64,000 nucleotides of DNA from the NCBI RefSeq assembly GCF_001429185.1, contig NZ_LMIW01000008.1:1009169-1073168 (forward strand), in the 5' to 3' direction. The notes under the pieces are model-generated. The model had not been told where the DNA came from and did not search any database. It saw only the letters and a program-made list of their open reading frames with translations. Made by a program: the position numbers and the translations under genes. Shown here piece after piece: positions 1-9,438 of this stretch. The stretch's first letter is position 1. Each line of letters begins with the position of its first letter. This DNA is from Terrabacter sp. Root85. GTDB lineage: Bacteria > Actinomycetota > Actinomycetes > Actinomycetales > Dermatophilaceae.

Positions 1-527
1 AGCACGCCACGACGCGGCACGGCGGCCTCGACGTCGTCGTGCACAACGCCGGCATCACGCGCGACAAGCTCTTCGTCAACATGGACGACGACCGCTGGCG
101 CAGCGTCATGGAGGTCAACCTCCGCTCGGTCCTGCGGATGAACGACGCGATCCTGGGCGAGGGCGGACTCGCCGACGGCGGCCGCATCGTCTGCGTCGCC
201 TCGATCGCGGGCATCGCCGGCAACCGCGGCCAGACGAACTACGGCGCGAGCAAGGCCGGTGTCATCGGCCTCGTCACCGCGCTCTCGCGCCAGGTCGCGG
301 GCCGCGGGATCACGGTCAACGCCGTCGCGCCCGGCTTCATCGAGACGGAGATGACGGCGCGGATCCCTTTCGCCACGAGGGAGATCGGGCGCCGGATGAA
401 CTCCCTCCAGCAGGGAGGGCACCCGAAGGACGTCGCCGAGACCATCGCCTGGTTCGCCCAGCCCGGGTCCGCCGCCGTCACGGGGCAGGTGGTCCGCGTC
501 TGCGGCCAGAGCCTGCTCGGGGCGTGA
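1..527 (+). CDS. 3-oxoacyl-ACP reductase-like SDR (5' end missing)
   Basis: Short-chain dehydrogenase/reductase whose 5' end lies outside the window; the frame is open from base 3. The visible part has the SDR signatures in order: an HNAG version of the NNAG motif, the catalytic Ser in VASIAG, the YGASK catalytic Tyr-Lys pair, and a C-terminal TGQ segment. This pattern is closest to FabG, which reduces 3-oxoacyl-ACP with NADPH in fatty acid synthesis. The missing N-terminus would carry the GxxxGxG cofactor loop. The next gene, a MaoC-type hydratase, starts 7 nt downstream, so both probably act on the same acyl thioester. The family is clear; the exact substrate is not. Confidence 0.85.
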   Translation, partial: HATTRHGGLDVVVHNAGITRDKLFVNMDDDRWRSVMEVNLRSVLRMNDAILGEGGLADGGRIVCVASIAGIAGNRGQTNYGASKAGVIGLVTALSRQVAGRGITVNAVAPGFIETEMTARIPFATREIGRRMNSLQQGGHPKDVAETIAWFAQPGSAAVTGQVVRVCGQSLLGA

Positions 528-533
528 GCGCCC

Positions 534-1391
534 ATGACCAAGGAGATCACCCTCGACGCGGCGCCCGACCTGCGCCGCATCTACGCCACGGCCGCGCTCC
601 GCAGGGGCAACGCGAGCGACGCGCTGCCCGACGTCCGCTGGTCACGGGCCGGCATACGCGTCGACGTCGACGACCTCGTCGCCTACGCCCACGTGTGCCG
701 TTTCCCGGTGTCCGGCACGTTGCCGCCCACCTACCCGCACCTCGTCGCGTTCCCGCTCCAGATGGCGGTCATGAGCGGCGACCGCTTCCCCCTCCCGCTG
801 CTCGGTGCCGTCCACGTCGAGAACCGCATCGAGGCACTGCGACCCGTCCAGCTCGACGAGCCGCTGGACGTCTCGGTCTGGGCGCAGGACCTCCGACCTC
901 ACCGCCGCGGCCGGCAGGTCGACCTCGTGTCCGAGGTCGGGGTGCGGGGCGAGGTCGTGTGGCGCGGTGTGAGCACCTACCTCTCACGCGGGGCCGAGCA
1001 CCCCGACGCCGAGCCGTCCGAACCACCGTCGACCGACCCGCTCGCTGCCGTCACGACGGGGCCGCTGTGGCGCTTGGGCGAGGGCACGGGACGGGCGTAT
1101 GCCGCCGTGTCGGGTGACTGGAACCCCATCCACGTGCACGCGCTGACGGCCAAGCCGCTCGGTTTCCCGAGCGCCATCGCCCACGGGATGTACTCCTACG
1201 CCAGGGTGCTCGCCGCACTCGGACCGCGACTGCCGGAGGCCGGGCTCACGAGCCGCGTGTGGTTCCGCAAGCCGGTGCGGCTGCCGTCGTCGGTGCGACT
1301 GCGCACGGCGTTCGAGGCGTCGCGCACGCTCTCGGTCCTCGAGCACGCCAAGGGCGAGATCGAGCACGCCGTCGTCGAGAACACCTGGTGA
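534..1391 (+). CDS. MaoC-family acyl-thioester hydratase/dehydratase
   Basis: A 285-residue hotdog-fold protein of the MaoC / FAS1-like dehydratase family. The C-terminal half has the hydratase-2 signature: Asp and His in GDWNPIHVHA, followed by FPSAIAHGMY. The N-terminal half looks like a second, non-catalytic hotdog repeat. Proteins of this size in actinobacteria hydrate or dehydrate enoyl or hydroxyacyl thioesters. The SDR gene immediately upstream could supply the ketoreduction step, so the pair may form part of a fatty-acid, polyketide-like or mycolate-type pathway. The ATG at 534 is chosen because the protein aligns with the fold from there and it sits 7 nt after the upstream stop. Confidence 0.85.
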   Translation: MTKEITLDAAPDLRRIYATAALRRGNASDALPDVRWSRAGIRVDVDDLVAYAHVCRFPVSGTLPPTYPHLVAFPLQMAVMSGDRFPLPLLGAVHVENRIEALRPVQLDEPLDVSVWAQDLRPHRRGRQVDLVSEVGVRGEVVWRGVSTYLSRGAEHPDAEPSEPPSTDPLAAVTTGPLWRLGEGTGRAYAAVSGDWNPIHVHALTAKPLGFPSAIAHGMYSYARVLAALGPRLPEAGLTSRVWFRKPVRLPSSVRLRTAFEASRTLSVLEHAKGEIEHAVVENTW

Positions 1392-1419
1392 CCGGCGACG
1401 GCGCTGCTCACGGCGCCGC

Positions 1420-2340
1420 TCACCGTGAGGCGTCGGCGGCGAGGTCCTGGACGAGCCGGTACACCCCGCTCTGCACGACGTAGCCCAGCTCGGCGTTGAT
1501 CCGGCGGATCCCGGCGTTGTGCTCCTCGTTGTTCGTCCGGGCCTTCGTCGCGCCTGCCCCGGTCGCGGCCACGTGCGCCTGCTGCTTGACGAGGCGCATG
1601 AGGCCGCGGCCCCGGAACGTGGGGTCGATGCCGCTGTAGGCGATGAAGAGCTCGCCTGCGCTGACCGTCCCGTAGGAGATCCCGGCGGGGGTACCGTCGA
1701 CGCGCGCGACGACGCAGATCGGGATGTCGCCGTTCGTCGTCATCGTGCGGAACTTCTCGAGCGTCATGACGAAGCCGACCGCCGCCTCGGGGTTGGTCTG
1801 GCTCGCCCGGAGCATGGCCTCGACCGCGCCCTCGTCGTCGAACTCGAGGTCAGGGACCTCCTCGAGGTCGACCCCTGCCGGCACGACGGGGGCCTCGGGC
1901 GGGTGCTCGACGAGGTCGAGGGCCGAGTCGATGGCGTGCTCCTCGACGCCGAAACCCCAGTGGCGGACGATCTCGAGCGACCTCGGCTCGTCGTCGTAGA
2001 CCCCTCCGCCGAGCCGTCGGGTCGTGTCCGGGACGTGGGGGAGCAGGAACCGGCGCAGGGCGCTTCCCACACCGTGGCCCTCGTGGTCACGGGCGACGAC
2101 GACCCGGAGCATCGACCGGTCCGGCGGTGCGAACGTGGGCCGCAGCGACAGGCCCACACCGAGCAGGTGCTCGTCGTCGTCCCTCGCGACGGCCACGACG
2201 AGATGGGTGAACACCTCGGGCGACTCGAACGGCCAGGCCACCTCGGCCCTCGTCAGGTGCTGCAGCCGAGCGCCGACGAGCTCGATGACGTCCTGGTGGG
2301 CAGCGGGCGACGCCAACGTCACGGTGACGGACGTGGTCAT
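1420..2340 (-). CDS. GNAT N-acetyltransferase, tandem-domain type
   Basis: A 306-residue protein that appears to contain two GNAT acetyltransferase modules. The first covers about residues 1-140, with acetyl-CoA-loop-like RDHEGHGVGSALR. The second covers about 150-300, with RGRGLMRLVKQQA and a following Asn-rich NNEEHNAGIRRINAELGY helix region. Such tandem GNATs in actinobacteria acetylate small molecules or amino sugars; the substrate cannot be read from the sequence. The ATG at 2340 directly abuts the stop codon of another GNAT gene on the same strand (stop at 2343-2341), so the two are co-transcribed and may derive from duplication. It converges on the MaoC gene with a 28-nt gap. Confidence 0.8.
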   Translation of the reverse strand: MTTSVTVTLASPAAHQDVIELVGARLQHLTRAEVAWPFESPEVFTHLVVAVARDDDEHLLGVGLSLRPTFAPPDRSMLRVVVARDHEGHGVGSALRRFLLPHVPDTTRRLGGGVYDDEPRSLEIVRHWGFGVEEHAIDSALDLVEHPPEAPVVPAGVDLEEVPDLEFDDEGAVEAMLRASQTNPEAAVGFVMTLEKFRTMTTNGDIPICVVARVDGTPAGISYGTVSAGELFIAYSGIDPTFRGRGLMRLVKQQAHVAATGAGATKARTNNEEHNAGIRRINAELGYVVQSGVYRLVQDLAADASR

Positions 2341-3276
2341 CTAGGCCCCCGGCCGCCAGACCCAGTTGCGGCGGTCGTAGACCTCGACGAAGCCAGAGCG
2401 CAGCATGTTGTGGAGCGACGGGTTGTGGGCTCCCTCGAGCTCCTGCCACGTCTCCGCGCTCATCCACGTGCAGCCGGCCGCGCGAGCCGCCTCGACCCGC
2501 AGCTGCATGAAGGCCGACTGGGCACCACGGCCGCGCGCCTCGGAAAGCGTCGCCGCCCCGCAGAAGGCAGCCGCGGGTCCCGCGACGTGCAGGTTCGCGG
2601 CGGCCACGAGCTCATCCCCGTCCCAGGCGCCGTAGGCGGTGAACCCCGGCCCGCTGCCCCCGGCGGCGGCGAACATCGAGAGCAGGTGCGGCTCGGGCGG
2701 CATCCCGAAGCCGCCGGCGAAGACGCGGGCGTACGCCTCGGCGTCCTCGGGGCCGATCGTGCCCACCCGGAGGTCGGTCGTCGACGGGGTCGTCGGCGTG
2801 GCCGCCGGCCGGAGCAGCTTGGCCCAGACGGACCCACCCACGATGCCGTGGCGCACGCAGATGTCGTCCCAGTCGGCCGGGAGAGCGGCAGGCGCGACCT
2901 GTAGGCAGAGGGCCGGGGCGCCGGCGGACGCGTAGAGGTCGACGAGGTGCGCCACGAGCGAGTCCGTGACCGGCTCGGTGACGCCGAAGCCGAGGGCCTT
3001 GTTCCAGTAGCCGCCCGTGGGGTCGTTGGCCATGACGACGGCCACGCCACCGGCGAGGCGTTCGGACCGCATGCCCAGCGCGGCCTTCGCCTCGGCGGGT
3101 GCGCCGTCGTGCAGCGCGATCATGAACTCCGCCTCGGCCGTCTCGGCGAGGGCGAGCGCCGTCGCCCGGTCGAGCCCGAGCGACTCCCACCCGGGCACCG
3201 GCGGCACCGGCACGGGTGGCTCGGCCGGCTCGGCCGCCTCGGCCGGTGGTGACGGGCTGTCGGTCGTCTGCTCCAC
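2341..3276 (-). CDS. GNAT family N-acetyltransferase
   Basis: A 311-residue acetyltransferase-like protein. The C-terminal half has the GNAT acetyl-CoA loop region ([14 protein letters not shown]) and a terminal strand ending [15 protein letters not shown]. The N-terminal half, with the segment [11 protein letters not shown], resembles the accessory half of two-domain GNATs. The frame is open back to 3618, but that would run over the start of divergent thrS. The GTG at 3276 is preferred because a GGAGGGG ribosome site lies 6 nt upstream of it. The first 35 or so residues are Pro/Glu/Ala-rich and probably disordered. The gene is followed without a gap by a second GNAT gene. Substrate unknown. 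Confidence 0.78.
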   Translation of the reverse strand: MEQTTDSPSPPAEAAEPAEPPVPVPPVPGWESLGLDRATALALAETAEAEFMIALHDGAPAEAKAALGMRSERLAGGVAVVMANDPTGGYWNKALGFGVTEPVTDSLVAHLVDLYASAGAPALCLQVAPAALPADWDDICVRHGIVGGSVWAKLLRPAATPTTPSTTDLRVGTIGPEDAEAYARVFAGGFGMPPEPHLLSMFAAAGGSGPGFTAYGAWDGDELVAAANLHVAGPAAAFCGAATLSEARGRGAQSAFMQLRVEAARAAGCTWMSAETWQELEGAHNPSLHNMLRSGFVEVYDRRNWVWRPGA

Positions 3277-3505
3277 TGGCGTCCCCTCCTGTGCCGGGGC
3301 GCGCTCCGAGACGGCCGCCGGGCTCACCAGTATCCGCTCGGGAGCCGTCCCGCGAGGCCAGTTCGGGCCAGCCGAGTGGTCCCACGACCAAACCGTGTCG
3401 CCCGGTCCCGCGACGCCTCGATACGCTTGCACGAGCCGCCTGCAGCGGCAGCCCCCACGACCCGCCGCCCGCCGGCGGGTCCCGTTCGAACGAGGAGCAC
3501 CAACC

Positions 3506-5491
3506 GTGTCTGCACAGATCACCGTCACCGTCGCCGGAAGCGAGCGAGCGGTAGCGGAGCAGACGACGGCGGGTGAGCTCTTCGAGGGTGACCGCGCCGT
3601 CGTCGTCGCGCGCGTCAACGGTCAGCTGCGCGACCTCTTCCACGCCCTCGCCGACGGCGACGTCGTTGAGCCCGTCACGGTCGACAGCGAGGACGGCCTG
3701 GCCGTCCTGCGCCACTCGACGGCCCACGTGCTCGCCCAGGCCGTCCAGTCGCTCCACGCCGACGCCAAGCTCGGCATCGGCCCGCCCATCCGTGACGGCT
3801 TCTACTACGACTTCGACGTCGAGACCCCGTTCCACCCCGATGACCTCAAGGCCCTCGAGAAGGCCATGCAGAAGATCATCAACGAGGGGCAGACCTTCGA
3901 GCGACGCGTCGTCACCGACGCCGACGCGCTCGTGGAGCTCAAGGACGAGCCCTACAAGTGCGAGCTCGTCGGACTCAAGGGCGGCAACGCCGACGAGGCG
4001 GCCGAGGGCGCCGGGGTCGAGGTCGGAGCAGGCGAGCTGACGATCTACGACAACATCCGACGTGACGGCACCCGCGCGTGGGGTGACCTGTGCCGCGGCC
4101 CGCACATCCCGAGCACCAAGCTCATCGGCAACGCCTTCAAGCTGATGCGCTCGGCGGCTGCCTACTGGCGCGGCTCGGAGAAGAACCCGCAGCTCCAGCG
4201 TGTCTATGGCACCGCGTGGCCGACCAAGGACGAGCTCAAGGCCTACCTCGACCGCCTCGCCGAGGCCGAGCGCCGCGACCACCGTCGCATCGGCGCCGAG
4301 ATGGATCTCTTCAGCTTCCCCGACGAGCTCGGCTCGGGCCTCGTGGTCTTCCACCCCAAGGGCGGCGTCATCAAGCGTGAGATGGAGGACTACGTCCGGC
4401 GCCGGCACATCGAGGAGGGCTTCTCCTACGTCGGCACGCCGCACATCAGCAAGGAGGCGCTCTTCCACACCTCCGGGCACCTGCCGTACTACGCCGACAC
4501 GATGTTCCCGCCGATGGAGCTCGAGGGCGCGAAGTACCAGCTCAAGGCGATGAGCTGCCCCATGCACAACCTCATCTACCAGTCGCGGGGCCGTTCCTAC
4601 CGCGAGCTGCCGCTGCGCCTCTTCGAGTTCGGCGGCGTCTACCGCTACGAGAAGTCCGGCGTCGTGCACGGCCTGACCCGGGTGCGGGGCATGACGCAGG
4701 ACGACTCGCACAGCTACGTCACCGCCGAGCAGGCGCCGGCCGAGATCAAGCACCTGCTCGACTTCGTGCTCGGCCTACTGGGGGACTTCGGCCTCGACGA
4801 CTTCTACCTCGAGCTGTCGACCCGCGACACCGAGGGCGAGAAGTCCTCGAAGTTCATCGGCTCCGACGAACAGTGGGAGGCGGCGACCAAGGTTCTCGAG
4901 GAGGTCGCCACCGCCTCCGGTCTCGAGCTCGTGCCCGACCCGGGCGGCGCGGCCTTCTACGGTCCGAAGATCTCGGTGCAGGCGCGCGACGCCATCGGCC
5001 GCACCTGGCAGATGTCGACGATCCAGTACGACTTCAACCAGCCCGAGCGCTTCGGCCTCGAGTACCAGGCCGCCGACGGGTCGCGCCAGCAGCCGGTCAT
5101 GATCCACTCGGCGAAGTTCGGCTCGATCGAGCGCTTCCTCGGGGTCCTCGTCGAGCACTACGCCGGCGCCTTCCCGGTCTGGCTCGCACCGGTCCAGGCC
5201 CTCGGAGTGCCGGTCGCCGAGGACTACGCCGACTACCTCGGCGAGGTCCTCGACCGCCTGAAGCGCAAGGGAGTCCGCGTCGAGCTCGACGCGAGCGACG
5301 ACCGCTTCCCGAAGAAGATCCGCAACGCGAGCAAGTCGAAGGTGCCCTTCACGCTCATCGCGGGCGAGGACGACCGCGCCGCCGGCGCCGTCTCGTTCCG
5401 CTACCGCGACGGCTCGCAGAAGAACGGCGTGCCGGTCGACGACGCCATCAGCGAGATCCTCGCCGCGATCGAGAGCCGCGCGCAGGTCTGA
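3506..5491 (+). CDS. thrS: Threonyl-tRNA synthetase
   Basis: Class II threonine-tRNA ligase of 661 residues, a normal length for the family. The domains run in order: N-terminal TGS (about 1-65); the second additional/editing domain, with its HSTAHV HxxxH motif near residue 75; the catalytic core, with the zinc Cys of MSCPMH, motif 2 around [14 protein letters not shown], and the DDSHSY region; and a C-terminal anticodon-binding domain from about 555. It starts at GTG 3506, preceded by a GAGGAG site at 3492-3497. A TACGCT -10-like box at 3422-3427 would give a leader of about 75 nt. No T-box or other riboswitch fold was recognised. The gene is divergent from the GNAT pair and is normally followed by the HIT gene; here a GH92 gene intervenes. 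Confidence 0.97.
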   Translation: MSAQITVTVAGSERAVAEQTTAGELFEGDRAVVVARVNGQLRDLFHALADGDVVEPVTVDSEDGLAVLRHSTAHVLAQAVQSLHADAKLGIGPPIRDGFYYDFDVETPFHPDDLKALEKAMQKIINEGQTFERRVVTDADALVELKDEPYKCELVGLKGGNADEAAEGAGVEVGAGELTIYDNIRRDGTRAWGDLCRGPHIPSTKLIGNAFKLMRSAAAYWRGSEKNPQLQRVYGTAWPTKDELKAYLDRLAEAERRDHRRIGAEMDLFSFPDELGSGLVVFHPKGGVIKREMEDYVRRRHIEEGFSYVGTPHISKEALFHTSGHLPYYADTMFPPMELEGAKYQLKAMSCPMHNLIYQSRGRSYRELPLRLFEFGGVYRYEKSGVVHGLTRVRGMTQDDSHSYVTAEQAPAEIKHLLDFVLGLLGDFGLDDFYLELSTRDTEGEKSSKFIGSDEQWEAATKVLEEVATASGLELVPDPGGAAFYGPKISVQARDAIGRTWQMSTIQYDFNQPERFGLEYQAADGSRQQPVMIHSAKFGSIERFLGVLVEHYAGAFPVWLAPVQALGVPVAEDYADYLGEVLDRLKRKGVRVELDASDDRFPKKIRNASKSKVPFTLIAGEDDRAAGAVSFRYRDGSQKNGVPVDDAISEILAAIESRAQV

Positions 5492-5514
5492 GCGCCGTCC
5501 CCGACCGGAGCCAC

Positions 5515-5573
5515 GGACGTATGCCGTCGGGCCGGGTGCCCCTCACCGGGCCCCGGCCCGACGGCATACGTCC
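5515..5573. terminator. 22-bp perfect hairpin after thrS
   Basis: A perfect 22-bp inverted repeat (5515-5536 with 5552-5573) around a 15-nt loop, 24 nt after the thrS stop. Each arm carries the octamer GTATGCCG or its complement. It probably ends thrS transcription, although there is no long T tract. One of three intergenic hairpins in the window built on this octamer. Confidence 0.7.
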
Positions 5574-5687
5574 GCTTCTGTCCGATGTCGCACGTCCATC
5601 GGACAGGACACCGGCCACCGGTTGACCGCCGCGCCGGTCGTCACGAGTCTCGGGCAGGACATCGTCGTCGCCCGTGAAGGAACCTCC

Positions 5688-8600
5688 ATGCGCACCGTGC
5701 TCCGCTCGCTCGGCACCGCCGTCCTCGCCGCCGCCGTCCTCGGCCCCGTCCTGCCCTCCGGGGCGCCACCCGCGGCGGCCGCTCCGGCCGAGCGGCTCGT
5801 CGACGCGGTCAACCCGTTCATCGGCACCCAGGACAACGGCAACACCTTCCCTGGGGCCAGCGCCCCGTTCGGGATGGTGCAGGTGAGTCCCGACACCGGG
5901 GGAGAGGGGGGCTACGACCACTCCCAGCGCTCGATCTACGGCTTCAGCCAGACCCACCTGTCGGGCGTCGGATGCCCGGTGGTCGGCGAGCTGCCGGTGA
6001 TGCCGACGACCGGCTCCCTGACGAGCGTGGACCCGGACCGCTACCGGTCCACCTACAGCCACGCCGACGAGGAGGCCGAGCCCGGCTACTACCGCGTCGG
6101 TCTGGCGACCCACGGAGTCCAGGCCGAGCTGACCGCCACCGACCGCACCGGCTGGCAGCGCTACACGTTCCCGGCCGACAAGCAGCCGAACGTCCTGCTC
6201 AACACCGGCAAGGCCAACATGCGAGTCTTCGACTCCGAGGTGCACGTCGTCGGTGACCGGGTCGTCGAGGGCCGGATCCACGACGGCAACTTCTGCGCGG
6301 GCAAGGACGAGCACACCGTGTGGTTCCGTGCCGAGTTCGACCGCCCGTTCAGCTCGTTCGGCACGTGGAGCGGGTCGACGCTGACGTCGGGCGCCCGGGA
6401 CGCCTCGACGAAGGACGGCGGCAACGGCGCCGCGGTCACCTTCCCGACCGGCACGACGTCGGTGACGATGAAGGTCGCCCTCAGCTACACCGGCCCCGAG
6501 GGCGCGCGGACCAACCTGACCAGCGAGACCGGTGACTCGTTCGACTTCGACGCCACCCGAGCCGCGCTCGGGCAGCGGTGGGAGTCCGAGCTCGACAAGG
6601 CGCGCGTGACCGGCGGCACGAGCGAGCGCCGCACCGCCTACTACACAGCGCTCTACCACTCGCTCATGCACCCGAACCTCGCGTCCGACGTCGACGGTCG
6701 CTACCACGGCTGGGACGGGAAGAACCACGTGGCGCAGGGCTACACCCCGCGTCAGAACTTCTCGCTGTGGGACACCTACCGCCCGCAGAACCAGCTGCTC
6801 GAGGTCCTGGCGCCCGACGTGGCCCGCGACTCGTACCTGTCCGTGCTCGCCATCGGTCGCGAGGGCGGGTGGCTGCCCCGTTGGGCGCTCGTCAACAGCG
6901 AGACCAACATCATGACCGGCGACCCCGTCACCCCGTTCCTCGTCGAGGGCTGGAGCAAGGGCTTCCTCGCCGGCCACGAGGCGGAGGCGTACGCGCTGCT
7001 CAAGCAGAACGCGACCGAGCGCCCGCCGGCCGACAGCCAGTACAACGGCCGCGCCGGGCAGCACTGGTACGAGAAGCTCGGCTACATCCCGTTCGGTCTG
7101 GACGTGGGCACCGACTGCGTGTCGCACGGCGGGGACAACGACTGCGCCCACCCGGCCTCGGCGACGATGGAGTACTCCGCCGCCGACGCGTCACTCGCGC
7201 TGATGGCCAAGGGACTGGGCCACACCGCCGACGCGGCGATGCTCACCGAGCGCAGCGGCTGGTACCGCAACCTCTGGGACGCGGGGACGCAGACGTTCCG
7301 CCCACGCCTGGCCGACGGGACGTGGCTCGACCCGTACGACCCCGTCGAGGCGTCCCACGCCTTCCACGAGGGCGGCTCGTACCAGTACCAGTGGCTCGTC
7401 CCGCAGGACCCGGCCGGCCTGACCCGCCTCATGGGTGGTCGGGCGGCGACCGAGAAGCGCCTCGACGACTTCTTCGCCTACCCGAAGCTGCTCACCGACC
7501 CGGCCGGCACTGCACGCACCGACTGGATCGAGGCGACCTACGCCTACTACAGCAAGCCCACCTACAACCCGAACAACGAGCCCGACCTGCTCGCGCCGTA
7601 CGTCTACGCCTGGGTCCAGCAGCCCGCCAAGATCGCGACGGTGGCGCGGGCGGCCTTCACCCTCTTCACCGACGGCCCCGACGGCATGACCGGCAACGAC
7701 GACCTCGGCACGATGTCGGCGTGGTACGTCTTCTCGTCCTGGGGGCTCTACCCGACGATGAGCGGGTCGAACGTCTTCGTCGTCAGCTCGCCCCAGTTCG
7801 AGCGCGTCGACGTCGCCGTCGCCTCACCGACGTCGGTGCGCACCGGACAGGGCGGTCACCTGACGATCACCGCACCCGGTGTCTCCGACGACCGGCGCTA
7901 CGTCCAGAGCCTCACGGTCGGCGGGACGAAGAGCACGAAGAGCTGGGTCGGCTGGGACGCCATCCGACACGGTGGGTCCATCGCGCACACGGTGGGCACG
8001 ACCCCGAGCCGGTGGGGCACGACGCCGGCCGACGTGCCGCCGTCGGCCGTGCAGGCCGGACGCGACCCGCGCCTGTCGCTCTCGATGGCCGCTCGTCCGA
8101 ACCCCGTGGTCGTGCCGACCGGGGCGCGTGAGGCCCGCCTCACCGTCGACCTCGTGGGCCAGGCCCCCAAGAGCCTGCCCGTCGACGTGTCCGTGACGGC
8201 CCCCGCAGGCTGGACGGCCGACGTGGGTTCCGGCGACGAGGGCGCCGCCGTGCTGCACAGCGACGGCGTCCCCGCGAGCGCGACGGTGCCGGTGACCCTG
8301 CGCCTCCCCGCCGGCCTGGGGGTGGGGGACCACGAGGTGGTCGTCACCGCCACGGCACCCGGTGTCGATCCCGTGACGCGCACCGTGCCCGTTCAGGTCC
8401 GCGAGGCCCTCGACTGCGTCGGCGGCGCACCGAGATGCGCCGTGGACCTGGCGCCGGCCCGCAACCACGACGGCACGGCGACCGTCGCCGCACCGAGCGA
8501 GGGCAACTTCGACGGCAGCGGCTGGAGCTACGACGCCGCCCTGCTGCCAACCCCGGGCCCGTGGGTGCACGACGGGACCACGTATGCCGCTCCGGTCACC

Positions 8601-8972
8601 TCCGGTACGACGCCGAACTTCGTCGAGGGACGCGGTCAGACGCTGCTCGTGCAGGCCGGCAGCCGCTCCACGATCCATCTCGTCGGGTCGACGCACAACG
8701 GCGACGTGGGGACGGCCCTGCGCCTGACCTACACGGACGGCAGCGTCCAGTCCGTCCCGGTCGCGCTGACCGACTGGGCCGCGGGCAGCGGGCACAACGG
8801 CAACACGGTGGCGATCGCCATGGACCATCGGATCAAGGGCGGTGCGGGTGTCGACGGACCTCCGGTCCAGATCTTCGGCACGGCGGTCGCCGTCGACCCC
8901 GCCCGGCAGCTCCAGGCCGTCACCCTGCCCGCCGACGACCGCTTCGAGGTGTACGCCCTGACGCTCCGCTGA
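5688..8972 (+). CDS. Secreted GH92 alpha-mannosidase with accessory domains
   Basis: A 1094-residue exported glycoside hydrolase of family GH92, exo-acting Ca2+-dependent alpha-mannosidases. Residues 1 to about 33 are a signal peptide (Arg, hydrophobic core, Ala-rich cleavage region). The GH92 body spans about 38-730: NPFIGT near the start, the general acid Glu in HEGGSYQYQW, and the GNDDLGTMSAWYVFS signature containing the catalytic Asp. A beta-sandwich of the NEW3/alpha-galactosidase-associated type follows (about 800-910), then a C-terminal 190-residue carbohydrate-binding-like domain. The ATG at 5688 has a GAAGGAA site 6 nt upstream; the frame extends further upstream but without signal-peptide sense. 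Likely substrates are fungal mannan or high-mannose N-glycans. It sits between thrS and the HIT gene, which are neighbours in many actinobacteria, so it looks inserted. Confidence 0.92.
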   Translation: MRTVLRSLGTAVLAAAVLGPVLPSGAPPAAAAPAERLVDAVNPFIGTQDNGNTFPGASAPFGMVQVSPDTGGEGGYDHSQRSIYGFSQTHLSGVGCPVVGELPVMPTTGSLTSVDPDRYRSTYSHADEEAEPGYYRVGLATHGVQAELTATDRTGWQRYTFPADKQPNVLLNTGKANMRVFDSEVHVVGDRVVEGRIHDGNFCAGKDEHTVWFRAEFDRPFSSFGTWSGSTLTSGARDASTKDGGNGAAVTFPTGTTSVTMKVALSYTGPEGARTNLTSETGDSFDFDATRAALGQRWESELDKARVTGGTSERRTAYYTALYHSLMHPNLASDVDGRYHGWDGKNHVAQGYTPRQNFSLWDTYRPQNQLLEVLAPDVARDSYLSVLAIGREGGWLPRWALVNSETNIMTGDPVTPFLVEGWSKGFLAGHEAEAYALLKQNATERPPADSQYNGRAGQHWYEKLGYIPFGLDVGTDCVSHGGDNDCAHPASATMEYSAADASLALMAKGLGHTADAAMLTERSGWYRNLWDAGTQTFRPRLADGTWLDPYDPVEASHAFHEGGSYQYQWLVPQDPAGLTRLMGGRAATEKRLDDFFAYPKLLTDPAGTARTDWIEATYAYYSKPTYNPNNEPDLLAPYVYAWVQQPAKIATVARAAFTLFTDGPDGMTGNDDLGTMSAWYVFSSWGLYPTMSGSNVFVVSSPQFERVDVAVASPTSVRTGQGGHLTITAPGVSDDRRYVQSLTVGGTKSTKSWVGWDAIRHGGSIAHTVGTTPSRWGTTPADVPPSAVQAGRDPRLSLSMAARPNPVVVPTGAREARLTVDLVGQAPKSLPVDVSVTAPAGWTADVGSGDEGAAVLHSDGVPASATVPVTLRLPAGLGVGDHEVVVTATAPGVDPVTRTVPVQVREALDCVGGAPRCAVDLAPARNHDGTATVAAPSEGNFDGSGWSYDAALLPTPGPWVHDGTTYAAPVTSGTTPNFVEGRGQTLLVQAGSRSTIHLVGSTHNGDVGTALRLTYTDGSVQSVPVALTDWAAGSGHNGNTVAIAMDHRIKGGAGVDGPPVQIFGTAVAVDPARQLQAVTLPADDRFEVYALTLR

Positions 8973-8997
8973 CGGGTCTGAAGGCCCTCCCGCGGGC

Positions 8998-9034
8998 GAG
9001 GGGGCGGCGTGTCAGGGCGACACGCCGCCCCCTC
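8998..9034 (+). terminator. Terminator of the GH92 gene
   Basis: A 16-bp perfect stem (8998-9013 with 9019-9034) and a 5-nt loop, 25 nt after the GH92 stop codon. Strongly GC-rich with no T run, as is usual for this type of genome. Confidence 0.8.
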
Positions 9035-9066
9035 CGGGTCGCGGTGAAGAAACTGCCGACAAGGGC

Positions 9067-9095
9067 TTGCGCGCCGACGTCCGCGGGGTTACAAA
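9067..9095 (+). promoter_or_regulatory. Strong-looking promoter for a small RNA
   Basis: TTGCGC at 9067-9072 and TACAAA at 9090-9095 (inside TTACAAAT) are spaced by exactly 17 bp, a good match to a housekeeping sigma promoter. No ORF with a credible start follows closely. The next downstream structures are small hairpins ending in a terminator at 9154-9186, which suggests a short non-coding transcript. Confidence 0.6.
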
Positions 9096-9101
9096 TGAGG
9101 A

Positions 9102-9186
9102 ACCGAACCGCTTCGGCGGATCGGTTTCCGAATCGCTTCGGCGAGGACGAACAGAAGGCCCGGGAACTCATACTTCCCGGGCCTTC
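9102..9186 (+). ncRNA. Candidate structured small RNA (about 85 nt)
   Basis: Predicted transcript from about 9102 under the promoter at 9067-9095. It contains a CCGC/GCGG stem capped by a UUCG tetraloop (9108-9119), a short CGG-UUU-CCG hairpin, a second UUCG hairpin with a UCGC/GCGA stem (9133-9144), and a 13-bp terminator stem (9154-9166 with 9174-9186). I do not recognise an established RNA family. It could instead be the leader of the downstream HIT gene, but the internal terminator and a separate TAGGAT box at 9425 argue for an independent RNA. Confidence 0.45.
9154..9186 (+). terminator. Terminator hairpin with CTCATAC loop
   Basis: A 13-bp perfect stem (GAAGGCCCGGGAA and its complement) with the 7-nt loop CTCATAC. 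It is the first of three consecutive hairpins whose loops share the pattern CTCA-Y-AC, and would end the candidate small RNA. Confidence 0.6.
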
Positions 9187-9246
9187 ACCTTCCGTCGCAC
9201 CGGTCGACCGACGAGTCCGTCGAGGCCTGCGCGTCCGAGGATCCCG

Positions 9247-9344
9247 GCCCTGCGGCTCTCACACCCGCAGGGCTGTTCCCTGTCCGGGTCCTGTCGAGGT
9301 CCCGGGTACGACGAAGGCCCTGCGGTCTCACACACCGCAGGGCC
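9247..9344 (+). other. Two further hairpins with shared loop motif
   Basis: Two GC hairpins follow the terminator at 9154. One is a 9-bp stem (9247-9255 with 9265-9273) with loop CTCTCACAC. The other is an 11-bp stem (9316-9326 with 9334-9344) with loop CTCACAC. Both stems contain CCCTGCGG and its complement, so they are related to each other. They may be stacked terminators or a regulatory array upstream of the HIT gene. No gene is seen in 8973-9438. Confidence 0.5.
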
Positions 9345-9424
9345 GACTCCATTGAACCGAAGCTCGGGCCGATGGGGAAATCGACACGCGGCAGGCGGGT
9401 CGTCGCGCGTCGCGGGCGTCGTCC

Positions 9425-9430
9425 TAGGAT
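9425..9430 (+). promoter_or_regulatory. -10 box (TAGGAT) for the HIT gene
   Basis: TAGGAT ends 8 nt before the ATG of the HIT gene and no ribosome-binding site is visible, which is consistent with a leaderless transcript starting at or next to the A of ATG. Confidence 0.5.
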
Positions 9431-9438
9431 CAGTCACC

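Noticed and set aside
3277-3505. T-box or other riboswitch upstream of thrS
   Set aside because: No T-box consensus or conserved stem pattern was recognised; only a -10-like box and a ribosome site are visible.
3277-3618. Longer N-terminus for the GNAT gene reaching 3618
   Set aside because: It would overlap the thrS start; GTG 3276 has a strong ribosome site and the extra sequence is low complexity.
5448-7151. Long open frame on the minus strand across GH92
   Set aside because: It is an antisense shadow of a clear GH92 gene, with low-complexity Arg/Val/Gly composition typical of GC-rich frames.
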